A stretch of 48,717 nt of DNA, taken from an uncultured Saprospiraceae bacterium. GTDB taxonomy: Bacteria; Bacteroidota; Bacteroidia; Chitinophagales; Saprospiraceae. A program made the position numbers and the translations under genes. Positions 35,412 to 43,727 of this stretch are shown piece by piece. Positions within the stretch are counted from its first letter, which is position 1; every line of letters starts with the position of its first letter. The stretch spans positions 1 through 48,717 of the forward strand of contig CALLWB010000004.1 in assembly GCA_938016265.1 (NCBI GenBank), given 5' to 3'. The notes beneath the pieces are model-generated. The model did not search any database and was not told the origin of the DNA. It worked only from the letters and a program-made list of their open reading frames with translations.

Positions 35412-36866
35412 ATGAAATATTTAAAATATATAACTTTTACAGCAATAGTATTGGCTCTTACCTCTTGTGGAAAAGAGTTTTTAAATCCAATACCAGATTC
35501 AGCAATTGTAATAGATGCCTTCTACCAAACGGATGCAGACGTTTTAGCTGGGCTAATTGGGGTTTATGACGCCGTCCAAGGGGTCAATGAGAACACCAAC
35601 ACCAGCCTTGTCAGTTCCAACAGAGGAATCCAATTTGAATACATGTTATCTGAAATGCGCAGTGACAATTCACGAACGGCGACATTGGAAGGAACAAAAG
35701 CTGATTTTCACAGATACAGAGTGGACGCCAACAATATACAGTCAGAGGATTATTACCAATCTATGTATGACATTATTTTCAGAGCAAACAATATCATGAA
35801 TTTTATTGATGTCGCTGATGCAGACAATCAAAGTAAATATAGAGCGGAGGCAAAATTTTTAAGAGCATTTGCTTATTTCAAATTGGTTAGGTTATACGGC
35901 GATGTACCTTTAGTGACTAAAGTCGTAGGACCTTTAGAAAATGATCTGCTATTCACCAGAGTAGCCAAGGCAACGATTTATGAGCAAATCGTCACCGATT
36001 TAAAAGAAGCCATTGACAATTTAGACAATTCCTATAAATCCAGAGCATCTAAAGCAGCTGCGCAAGGTCTTTTGGCAAAAGTATACCTAACACAAGACAA
36101 TCGCAATTATTCAGGTGCTCAGCAATTATGCCTGGATATTAAGAATACTGGCGAGTTCATGTTACAGAGTAACTTTACGGATGTATTTTATAATGAATTG
36201 AATAGCGAAATTCTTTTCGCGATCCAATATGAAGCAGGAAATCCACAAGAAAGTCAAAGCTTTTCCTCTGAATTTACAGCTAAATTCCGTCAAGGAAGAG
36301 AGGACGGGCACAACATTGTCAATGACAATCTCATTGCAGAATTTAACTTAAGTGGTGGGAATAGAGGCGCTCTTTCCTATACTACCTTCAGTGGTTCACA
36401 TGAAGTCATCAAGTTTTTACCAGAAGGTTCTGACATTACCACGAACCCACCAACTTATGGCAATAGTCCTCGTGATGCAGGCAATGATTGGATTGTTTTA
36501 CGTTATGCAGATGTTTTACTAATGCATGCCGAAGCGATTATGGCAGGAGGAAACGAGACGACGAGTGGTCCTGCGATAGATTCCTATATGGAGGTAAGAG
36601 AAAGAGCTGGGTTTGATCCTATAGCCGATCGTCCTTCCGTATTGACTAAGGAAGCCCTACTTGCTGAAAGACGCGTAGAGTTGGCTTTCGAAAATCACCG
36701 TTTCTATGACTTATTGAGATTTGGAGTAGCTGATGCGGTACTAAGTGCACATGCTTCAGAAATGGGCTACTCTAGCTATTCCGCAAGAGCTTTACTATTA
36801 CCAATCCCTGCAAGAGAAATAAATCTAAGTGCAGGTCTATTAACGCAAAATCCTGGTTACAATTAA
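35412..36866 (+). CDS. susD: SusD/RagB-family glycan-binding lipoprotein
   Basis: 484 residues. Lipobox LTSC (Cys19), then GKEFLNPIPDSAI typical of the family start. The helical TPR-like scaffold includes YRAEAKFLRAFAYFKLVRLYGDVPLV (split here as AEAKFLRAFAYFKL and RLYGDVPLV), and the C-terminal RagB/SusD region has DWIVLRYADVLLMHAEAI and LLAERRVELAFENHRFYDL. It caps the SusC barrel and captures oligosaccharides at the cell surface. Located 19 bp after susC and 29 bp before the PKD lipoprotein, in one operon. Confidence 0.96.
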   Translation: MKYLKYITFTAIVLALTSCGKEFLNPIPDSAIVIDAFYQTDADVLAGLIGVYDAVQGVNENTNTSLVSSNRGIQFEYMLSEMRSDNSRTATLEGTKADFHRYRVDANNIQSEDYYQSMYDIIFRANNIMNFIDVADADNQSKYRAEAKFLRAFAYFKLVRLYGDVPLVTKVVGPLENDLLFTRVAKATIYEQIVTDLKEAIDNLDNSYKSRASKAAAQGLLAKVYLTQDNRNYSGAQQLCLDIKNTGEFMLQSNFTDVFYNELNSEILFAIQYEAGNPQESQSFSSEFTAKFRQGREDGHNIVNDNLIAEFNLSGGNRGALSYTTFSGSHEVIKFLPEGSDITTNPPTYGNSPRDAGNDWIVLRYADVLLMHAEAIMAGGNETTSGPAIDSYMEVRERAGFDPIADRPSVLTKEALLAERRVELAFENHRFYDLLRFGVADAVLSAHASEMGYSSYSARALLLPIPAREINLSAGLLTQNPGYN

Positions 36867-36895
36867 AAAATATTGAAAATTAAAATAATATTAAA

Positions 36896-37813
36896 ATGAA
36901 AAATAATTTCTTAAGCACACCGATTCTATTTTTATGTGCACTAACAACAGTTTTATTTTTTGGATGTCAGAAAACATTCGAATTTGACTTGCCAGAAGCT
37001 GGCTCTGTAGTAGACACCGAATTACCGGTAGCAGATTTTTCTTATGTTCCAGATGCGGATGATTTTACTATAATTGATTTCACAAACCTTTCCTTTGAAT
37101 CCACACGATTTGTATGGGATTTTGGAGGAGGAAACACCTCTACTGAAGTAGATCCTACTTATACATTTCCGGGGGAAGGAGTTTATCCAGTAACCTTGAC
37201 GGCTAGTGATGCAAATGGTGCTTCAGATGCAATAACCATTGATGTTGAGGTCGTAGATGTATTTGTGCCTATTACTCCTACCATAATAAATGGAGATTTC
37301 ACTGATGGTCAAAACGATTGGAAATTCTCCAGCTTTACAGGAGGAACTACCAGTCCGTTTAATTCGAGTAGTGACGGATCCTGGTTAAATTATGATGGTA
37401 CTGATAATGGCGCTAAAACTGCTGGTGCAAAATGGACAATGAGTACTTCTGCAGGTGCTTATATAAGTTCGAATACTCGGTATGCTTACCAGGCATTAGT
37501 GGTATCTCCAAATACTGATTATGTATTAGAATATGAATACGCAATTAAAGACGGTGGAACTCAAGCGCCAGGCGACAATAGAATAGTTGGGGGCATCCTA
37601 GATGGTCACTTTGCCGATGGTGTTGATGCTATTCTTAGTTTTGACGATGCGCCAATAGCCAAACATGTTGGAGATATGGATCTAGGCAAAACTGTATTTA
37701 CAAAAGTTGAAGAGGAATTTACTTCAAATGCTAGTGGCGAAATTGCCATTTTGATCTATGGAGTAACGGACCTAGATGGCTATGTGGATAATGTTAAGGT
37801 ATATCCAAAATAG
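36896..37813 (+). CDS. PKD-domain surface lipoprotein of the SusC/D locus
   Basis: 305 residues. Lipobox FFGC (Cys24). Residues about 45-120 form a PKD domain (FVWDFGGGNTS, PTYTFPGEGVYPVTL). Residues about 130-305 make a beta-sandwich of carbohydrate-binding type (NGDFTDGQNDWKFSSF, LVVSPNTDYVLEYEY, LDGYVDNVKVYPK). PKD lipoproteins directly after SusD occur in described flavobacterial alginate loci, where they are thought to bind the polymer at the surface. It ends the first transcription unit, with a strong terminator following. Confidence 0.85.
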   Translation: MKNNFLSTPILFLCALTTVLFFGCQKTFEFDLPEAGSVVDTELPVADFSYVPDADDFTIIDFTNLSFESTRFVWDFGGGNTSTEVDPTYTFPGEGVYPVTLTASDANGASDAITIDVEVVDVFVPITPTIINGDFTDGQNDWKFSSFTGGTTSPFNSSSDGSWLNYDGTDNGAKTAGAKWTMSTSAGAYISSNTRYAYQALVVSPNTDYVLEYEYAIKDGGTQAPGDNRIVGGILDGHFADGVDAILSFDDAPIAKHVGDMDLGKTVFTKVEEEFTSNASGEIAILIYGVTDLDGYVDNVKVYPK

Positions 37814-38065
37814 TCTGGATCTCTCCAAATTTACTTTTTAAAACGGAGTAGCCTTATTTGATTCCTATTTGTGTTGCTTTTTTAGTGATCTGTTGTAAAG
37901 TAGTATTTGACGACATTCCTATACAAAAATGGGTCGTTTTTGAAAACTATTTAAAGCAGATAATTATTTGGCAACATTAGATCAAAATGCTTTGCAAAAG
38001 TTAAATATTACGAGTTAGAAATAGATAGTTAAGATTGAATTTTGAGTTTTGGGTTTTTTTATAAA

Positions 38066-38095
38066 GGTTGAGGCACAATTGCCTCAACCCTTTTT
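38066..38095 (+). terminator. Strong intrinsic terminator splitting the uronate locus
   Basis: GGTTGAGGCA (38066-38075) and TGCCTCAACC (38080-38089) form a perfect 10-bp stem with a CAAT loop, followed by CTTTTT. It separates the import genes from the catabolic genes. The rest of the 427-bp gap (37814-38240) is AT-rich. It includes a small perfect repeat ATTCTTT-TCT-AAAGAAT at 38108-38124 but no recognisable operator. Confidence 0.9.
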
Positions 38096-38240
38096 ACAAA
38101 AACAAGTATTCTTTTCTAAAGAATTAAATCACGAAGAAAGAATTGTTTCCGGTTGATAGAATTTTTAAAAAATGTCAACTCAGAAAATGTAGCAAACGGA
38201 TCAACAGCGTATTAATTGGCAAAAAAATCAAAATAGAAAT

Positions 38241-38615
38241 ATGAAGACACATGATGAAATAAAACCTACTCAACCTTATCTCCTAGGAGAAGAAACTCCT
38301 TGGGAAGTGGTAGGAAAGGGATTAAAGAGACAAATAATGGGGTATGACGGCAAGATAATGTTAGTCAAAGTCCAATTTGAAACAGGCGCAGTAGGTCAGC
38401 TTCATAAACATTACCATTCACAAGTAACCTACGTCGAAAGTGGGGAATTTGAAATGACAATTGGCGATGATGTCAGAATAATAAAAGGAGGAGATTCCTT
38501 TTATATCCCTGTGAATGAGATGCATGGTTGTGTTTGTAAAAAGCCAGGTGTGTTGATCGATGTTTTTAGTCCTGCGAGAGAAGATTTTTTAGGTCAGGAA
38601 ATGTTTGATTTATAA
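38241..38615 (+). CDS. kdgF: KdgF-like cupin: linearises 4,5-unsaturated uronate
   Basis: 124 residues, a single cupin domain. Metal ligands of the KdgF pattern are visible: His55 and His57 in LHKHYHSQ, Gln61, and His95 in VNEMHGC, with GGDSFYIP before it. KdgF converts the unsaturated monouronate made by lyases into the open-chain keto form (DKI/DEH), the first cytoplasmic step for pectin and alginate degradation. The stop codon overlaps the next ATG (TAATG), indicating translational coupling with the transporter. It is first in the catabolic operon, whose promoter must lie in 38097-38240. Confidence 0.88.
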   Translation: MKTHDEIKPTQPYLLGEETPWEVVGKGLKRQIMGYDGKIMLVKVQFETGAVGQLHKHYHSQVTYVESGEFEMTIGDDVRIIKGGDSFYIPVNEMHGCVCKKPGVLIDVFSPAREDFLGQEMFDL

Positions 38616-39949
38616 TGGCAAATTCAAAAAGTATCGGAGGACTCCGATGGTGGGTAGTCGGCTTGATCGCCCTTGCCACAGTAATAAATTATATAGACAG
38701 ACAGGCACTAGGTGTATTATGGCCTAATATTGCGGTTGATCTCTATCCAAATGAAACGGATGACGGCAGAAAAGAAATCTACGCTTGGATAACAGGTAGT
38801 TTTATTTTCTTTTATGCGATGGGACAAACCATTTTCGGGAAAATTTTCGACTGGATTGGAACAAGGCTTGGATTTGCTTTATCTATAGGCGTTTGGTCTA
38901 TTGCCACCGCACTTCATGCATTTGCAAGTGGCGCATGGTCATTTGCAATATTCAGATCAATACTCGGTGTGGCAGAAGCGGGCAATTGGCCTGGTGCTGC
39001 AAAGGGTAATGCAGAGTGGTTTCCAACTCATGAAAGGGCTTTTGCGCAAGGACTGTTCAATTCTGGAGCAGCTATCGGTGGTATTATTGCCATCCCCGCC
39101 ATCGCTTTGTTGACCATTTATTTTAGTTGGCAGATGATTTTTATTGCTATCGGTTTGATTGGTTTACTCTGGTTGATCCCTTGGTTTCTGATCGTAAAGG
39201 CTCCGCCTGAGTATCACCCCAATATTTCTGAAGAAGAACGTCAATATATTCTTACTGGACAAAAGAGTTCTGATGAAAATGAAGTACCTGATGAAAATGC
39301 ATATAATCCTACGACCGGCCAACTCCTGCGGCATAAGGAAAGTTGGGGAGTGATCATTGCCTCTGCTGCGATTGATCCGATATGGTGGTTATTCATTGTA
39401 TGGATTCCAATTTATCTGAATGGGGTCTATGGCATGGATGTCAAAACTATTGGCCTGTACGGATGGGTTCCCTATGTAGGAGCTATGTTTGGTGCATGGT
39501 TCGGTGGCCTTTTAGCACAAAATAGACTTAAATCAGGCTGGGATGTTAACAAGACCCGTAAGTGGGTGATTACGATAGGCTGCTTAATCATGTTCCCTTC
39601 TTTTTTCTTACTTATGAATCCCGGATCTCCAACGATTGCAGTTATTATCATGGCGGTGATCTTATTTGGATTCCAAACAGCGATCGGTAATGTTCAAACT
39701 TTACCGAGTGATTTGTTTAACAAGAATACTGTGGGTACATTAGCGGGGATTGCTGGAACGGCGGCTAAGTTGGGCGCATTTGGTTTGACTATTTTGGTGC
39801 CTATTCTAACAGCGGGAAATAATTATACACCAGCCTTTTATGTAGGTGCGGCTCTGACAGTCATAGCATTGATTGCCGTCTGGGTATTTATACCAAAAGT
39901 AGAACAATTAAAAAGTTTAGATTCAGATCCTAGTTTGATAAAACTTTAG
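38615..39949 (+). CDS. MFS hexuronate transporter (ACS family, ExuT-like)
   Basis: 444 residues with about 12 hydrophobic segments. N-terminal WWVVGLIALATVINYIDRQAL is typical of the anion:cation symporter family (hexuronate/glucarate). Conserved GRxGF-like loops appear as GKIFDWIGTRLGFAL and the motif with RSILGVAEAGNWPGAAKG and EWFPTHERAFAQGLFNSGAA. A cytoplasmic loop separates the two halves at about residues 200-240. It would import unsaturated mono-uronates across the inner membrane. Overlaps the cupin gene by 1 bp. Confidence 0.92.
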   Translation: MANSKSIGGLRWWVVGLIALATVINYIDRQALGVLWPNIAVDLYPNETDDGRKEIYAWITGSFIFFYAMGQTIFGKIFDWIGTRLGFALSIGVWSIATALHAFASGAWSFAIFRSILGVAEAGNWPGAAKGNAEWFPTHERAFAQGLFNSGAAIGGIIAIPAIALLTIYFSWQMIFIAIGLIGLLWLIPWFLIVKAPPEYHPNISEEERQYILTGQKSSDENEVPDENAYNPTTGQLLRHKESWGVIIASAAIDPIWWLFIVWIPIYLNGVYGMDVKTIGLYGWVPYVGAMFGAWFGGLLAQNRLKSGWDVNKTRKWVITIGCLIMFPSFFLLMNPGSPTIAVIIMAVILFGFQTAIGNVQTLPSDLFNKNTVGTLAGIAGTAAKLGAFGLTILVPILTAGNNYTPAFYVGAALTVIALIAVWVFIPKVEQLKSLDSDPSLIKL

Positions 39950-39994
39950 GATCGAACATAGATTTAATAAGAAAAAATTATTTAAAAAATAGAT

Positions 39995-40756
39995 ATGAAA
40001 TTAGAAGGAAAAATAGCAATAGTCACTGGAGCAACTAGCGGCATTGGATTTGAAGTAGCCAAACATCTTGGTGAGCAAGGAGCTACAGTGATTTTAAATG
40101 GAAGAAATGATGAGAAGGGAGCAGCTTGCTTAAAAGAACTAACCGACAAAGGACTTAAAGCAGAGTACCATGGCTTTGATGTAACCAATGAAGAGTTGGT
40201 CAGCAAACATATAAAAGCAATCGGTGAAAAGTTTGGTAAAATTGATGTCCTAGTAAATAATGCTGGAGGTTTAGGCGGAAGAATGCGATTTGAGGAGATG
40301 ACAACCGAGTTTTACAAATCAGTCTTGGCGCTTAACCTGGATTCCGTTTTCTTCGCTTCGAGAGCAGCTATTCCTTATCTAAAGAAAGGAACTCATCCGA
40401 CGATCATTAATTTCACCTCTAATGCCGCTTGGAATGCAGGCGGTCCTGGTGCTGGAATGTATGGGACATCAAAAGCTGGTGTAAATACCATCACAAGAGC
40501 GCTAGCAAAAGATCTAGCAGAATATGGTATCCGTGTCAATGCAGTATCTCCAGGTACAATTGACACAAATTTCCATATCGGAATTAAATCTACAAAGCCA
40601 GAAGTATTTGCCTCTTGGGCGAACAATATTATGCTTGGTAGATTAGGACAACCAGAAGATGTTGCCTCTGTAGTTGCATTTTTAGCAAGTGGTGATGCCG
40701 CATTTATCACAGCAGAAACCATTCAAATTGGCGGCGGCCAAGCATTAGGTATTTAA
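39995..40756 (+). CDS. SDR reductase, probable DEH reductase (forms 2-keto-3-deoxygluconate)
   Basis: 253 residues, a classical short-chain dehydrogenase. Cofactor motif TGATSGIG (residues 11-18), NNAGG (88-92), and catalytic Ser142, Tyr156, Lys160 (YGTSK), with the typical PGTIDTNFH after it. In alginate catabolism an SDR (DehR type) reduces 4-deoxy-erythro-5-hexoseulose uronate to KDG; in pectin catabolism a related SDR (KduD) works after KduI. No KduI gene is in this window, which favours the alginate role. Whether NADH or NADPH is used cannot be read safely. It lies 45 bp after the transporter. Confidence 0.88.
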   Translation: MKLEGKIAIVTGATSGIGFEVAKHLGEQGATVILNGRNDEKGAACLKELTDKGLKAEYHGFDVTNEELVSKHIKAIGEKFGKIDVLVNNAGGLGGRMRFEEMTTEFYKSVLALNLDSVFFASRAAIPYLKKGTHPTIINFTSNAAWNAGGPGAGMYGTSKAGVNTITRALAKDLAEYGIRVNAVSPGTIDTNFHIGIKSTKPEVFASWANNIMLGRLGQPEDVASVVAFLASGDAAFITAETIQIGGGQALGI

Positions 40757-40776
40757 ACAACGACAATAAAGTAAGA

Positions 40777-41814
40777 ATGAAGAAAGTAGTAACCTTCGGT
40801 GAAATCATGCTAAGATTAAGCCCTCCAGGTTTTAAAAGATTCTCACAGACGAACAGCTTCGATGTAGTCTATGGTGGTGGTGAAAGCAATGTAGCGGTCT
40901 CCCTAGCAAATTATGGGTTGGATACGCAGTTTGTAACTCGATTGCCTAACAATGATCTAGGCGAGTGTGCGCTCATGGAAATGCGAAAACGAAACGTCGG
41001 TACGCAACATATCGTGCGAGGAGGAGAACGGTTAGGCATCTATTTCCTAGAAACTGGTGCGGTGAGCAGAGGCAGTAAAGTCGTTTACGATCGAGCACAC
41101 TCAGGCATGTCCACTATTGAAAAGGGTATGGTCGATTGGGCAAAAGTCTTCGACGGGGTAGAATGGTTTCATTGGACCGGTATTACTCCTGCCATATCCC
41201 AGGGAGCAGCAGATGCTTGTCTGGAAGCTATTCAAATGGCCAACAAACTAGGCGTGACGGTTTCTACCGATCTTAACTATCGCAAAAAGCTTTGGAAGTA
41301 TGGAAAATCCCCTATGGATGTTATGCCAGAATTAGTAGCGGGTTGTGATGTCATTTTAGGGAATGAGGAAGATGCAGAAAAGCACTTTGGCCTACACCCA
41401 GAAGGGGTGGATGTTACTCACGGAGGTTCTGTGGATGGCAAAGCCTATTTGTCGGTGCTCAAGCAATTGATGGAAATGTTCCCAAGGGCTAAAAAGGTAA
41501 TTACTACGCTACGTGGTTCTATATCTGCCTCTCACAACACTTGGTCAGGTGTACTGTACGACGGTAAGACCTTGTTTGAGGCGCCAGAATACAATATCAC
41601 CCACATCGTAGATCGAGTTGGAGGAGGAGATAGTTTCATGGGTGGACTGATCTATGGTTTAATAAAATTTGAAGGGGACGATCAAAAGGCGCTTAACTTT
41701 GCGGTTGCTGCTTCTTGTTTGAAACATACCATAAAAGGGGATGCAAATCTCGTAACTGTCGAGGAGGTAGAGAAATTGATGGGTGGTGATGCAAGTGGAC
41801 GTGTGAGTAGATAA
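40777..41814 (+). CDS. kdgK: 2-keto-3-deoxygluconate kinase (PfkB family)
   Basis: 345 residues. PfkB signatures: GGGESNVAVSLANYGLDTQF near the N-terminus and DRVGGGDSFMGGLIYGL near the C-terminus, with Asp285 as the catalytic base (GGGD in place of GAGD). TDLNYRKKLW and ILGNEEDAE match KdgK-type sugar kinases. It phosphorylates KDG with ATP to KDPG. It is 20 bp after the SDR and 31 bp before the aldolase. Confidence 0.92.
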   Translation: MKKVVTFGEIMLRLSPPGFKRFSQTNSFDVVYGGGESNVAVSLANYGLDTQFVTRLPNNDLGECALMEMRKRNVGTQHIVRGGERLGIYFLETGAVSRGSKVVYDRAHSGMSTIEKGMVDWAKVFDGVEWFHWTGITPAISQGAADACLEAIQMANKLGVTVSTDLNYRKKLWKYGKSPMDVMPELVAGCDVILGNEEDAEKHFGLHPEGVDVTHGGSVDGKAYLSVLKQLMEMFPRAKKVITTLRGSISASHNTWSGVLYDGKTLFEAPEYNITHIVDRVGGGDSFMGGLIYGLIKFEGDDQKALNFAVAASCLKHTIKGDANLVTVEEVEKLMGGDASGRVSR

Positions 41815-41845
41815 TTATATTTTGTCAAGGATAATTATAAAATAA

Positions 41846-42514
41846 ATGGCCCGTTTTACAAGAATACATGTAGCCAATATCATGAAAGAAACAGGATTAG
41901 TCCCGTTATTCTTTCACAATGATATAGAAGTCGCTAAAAAAGTAACCAAAGCCTGCTACGATGGGGGTGCCAGATTACTAGAGTTTACAAGTAGAGGAGA
42001 TTTTGCGCAGGAAGTCTTTGGAGCGCTATCGAAGTATTGTAACAAAGAACTCCCTGACATGGTGATCGGTGTAGGCTCGGTAACGGATGCTGCCTCTGCT
42101 TCCACGTATATGGCTCTTGGGGCTAACTTTGTGGTGACGCCTGTCCTCCGAGAAGACATCGCAATCGTTTGTAATCGAAGGAAAGTAATGTGGTCTCCTG
42201 GCTGCGGCTCTCTCACCGAAATCTGCCGAGCAGAGGAGCTAGGCTGCGAGATCGTGAAGTTATTCCCAGGAGGCACCTATGGCCCTGGGTTTGTCAAAGC
42301 TATCAAAGGACCTCAACCCTGGACGAGTGTCATGCCTACCGGTGGGGTCTCTCCTACTGAGGAGAATTTGAAGGGCTGGTTTGATGCTGGCGCGACTTGT
42401 GTTGGTATGGGGTCTAAGTTGATCACTAAGAGTATGGTAGCGAGTGGGGATTATGATGGGATTCGAGCGAATTGTGTGAAGGCTTTGGAGATTATTAGGG
42501 AGGTAAGGTCTTAA
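41846..42514 (+). CDS. eda: KDPG aldolase (2-keto-3-deoxy-6-phosphogluconate aldolase)
   Basis: 222 residues. The class I aldolase features are present: Glu46 in LLEFTSRGD, IGVGSVTDAASA, FVVTPVLRED, SPGCGSLTE, and the Schiff-base Lys138 in EIVKLFPG, followed by VMPTGGVSPTEENL. It splits KDPG into pyruvate and glyceraldehyde-3-phosphate, feeding central metabolism. It is the last gene of the uronate operon. The SPGCGSLTE segment differs from the more usual TPT version, as in other Bacteroidota homologues. Confidence 0.93.
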   Translation: MARFTRIHVANIMKETGLVPLFFHNDIEVAKKVTKACYDGGARLLEFTSRGDFAQEVFGALSKYCNKELPDMVIGVGSVTDAASASTYMALGANFVVTPVLREDIAIVCNRRKVMWSPGCGSLTEICRAEELGCEIVKLFPGGTYGPGFVKAIKGPQPWTSVMPTGGVSPTEENLKGWFDAGATCVGMGSKLITKSMVASGDYDGIRANCVKALEIIREVRS

Positions 42515-42550
42515 TTCTTTTTTGGATTGGCACAAAATAGTATACACCTC

Positions 42551-42833
42551 CTACTCCTCCAACAAACGCCCCCGATAAGTAATCACCTCCTTCTTAAAAG
42601 CAGAACTCAAAACCAAAGACTTCAACACCTCCAAACTCCCCCCACTCCAATGAAACGGTAGCATGCACACGGACAAAATCCTCCTCCCATTCCACAACTT
42701 CCACTTTCCCACTAAGATTCAAGGAAACAGTAAGCGCCTCCTCCACAAACGACTTCACATAAGTTTGCTGCACCTGCCCAAACAAAAAAGTACTTGAAAT
42801 GAGAATTAATAAGATCGTAATATTTTTTTTCAT
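42551..42833 (-). pseudogene. Small secreted protein gene broken by a 1-bp frameshift in a G6 run
   Basis: From the ATG at 42833 a signal peptide (NITILLILISSTFLFGQ) and QQTYVKSFVEEALTVSLNLS lead to VEVVEWEEDFVRVHATVSLEW. The frame then runs on as GEFGGVEVFGFEFCF and stops at 42594. In the other frame, right after the run of six C on the plus strand (42638-42643), the sequence reads SLEVLKSLVLSSAFKKEVIT and ends YRGRLLEE with a stop at 42551. The second reading is coherent and resembles the usual end of this small Bacteroidota family. One G fewer would restore it. An ATG at 42914 upstream would put 27 residues before the signal and is unlikely. The cause may be mutation, phase variation or sequencing error. 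Confidence 0.75.
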
Positions 42834-42966
42834 GACAATATATTTCAACCCAACCATCGAAAGACAGTCAGCAGTTTTTAAAATTTTAAATTTGATTTTC
42901 AAATCAGAGACCACAGAACGTGATCTCTAATTTAATTTTGCATTTCAACAACCCAACCCCTAGTAA

Positions 42967-43454
42967 TCATCCACTCCAACCCTCCCGATCCAAACTCCGA
43001 TACTGAATTGCCTCTGCGATATGCTCAATCTTAATATCGCCAGAGCCACCCAAATCGGCAATAGTCCGCGCCACCTTCAAAATCCGATCGTAAGCACGTG
43101 CTGAGAGCTGTAGTTTCTTCATCGCTGTCTTAAGAAGCATAGAACCTGCTTGATTCAAGACACAAAGCTCTCGAATCATTCGGCTAGGCATCTGCGCATT
43201 GCAATAGATTTGATTTAGATCTTTATAGCGTTCAATTTGAATGTCTCGCGCCTTGATTACACGTTTTCCGATATCCTCACTTTTTTCGGAAGGACGTTCT
43301 TAAGAAAGCTCATCGTAGGAGATTGGGGTTACTTCAACATGTAAGTCTATTCGATCCAAGAGTGGCCCAGAAATCTTGTTAAGGTATCGTTTTACGATGC
43401 CGGGGCCGCAGACACAATCTCTTGTCGGATGATTGAAGAACCCACACGGATCAC
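42967..43454 (-). pseudogene. Remnant of ComM/YifB Mg-chelatase-like ATPase gene (C-terminal part)
   Basis: Translation on the minus strand gives, in one frame, DPCGFFNHPTRDCVCGPG, IVKRYLNKISGPLLDRIDLH and VEVTPISYDELS, then an in-frame TAA (43300-43302), then ERPSEKSEDIGKRVIKARD, QMPSRMIRELCVLNQAG and a helical end to the TGA at 42967. This is the C-terminal third of the YifB/ComM family, linked to natural transformation. The N-terminal two-thirds are absent: upstream of about 43454 the frame contains a stop and no family sequence. The gene is truncated and interrupted, so inactive. The stretch 42967-43191 alone would look like a 74-codon gene but is only the tail. Confidence 0.88.
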
Positions 43455-43727
43455 CTTACCAGGATTGGTTGGTGTCGCGAGGCTTATCTTGATAAATCAA
43501 TCAAATTTATAAAAGAAGCAAAAGAAAAACTTTATGAAGTGTACTAAACGCCAGCCTAGTAAAAATATTTTATATCTTACGATTTGAAAAAGATGCCATG
43601 CTGGAACACACAAAGCAACAGGCGTACATAGTGGCTAAACGCAGCTGCCTAATAAACTGAAAAGTAACTACGTTTTATCCCCTTACTATTCTTATACAAA
43701 CCCTTCTCTAAGTAAATAAAAAATAAT
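43440..43727 (+). other. Gene-scrap region between the ComM remnant and the bestrophin gene
   Basis: On the plus strand a short frame (HLTRIGWCREAYLDKSIKFI, then KEAKEKLYEVY and a stop near 43548) looks like the C-terminal end of an unidentified protein joined to the ComM fragment. This would be expected at a deletion or recombination junction. The rest to 43727 is AT-rich and should carry the promoter of the next gene; no clear box was found. Confidence 0.4.
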
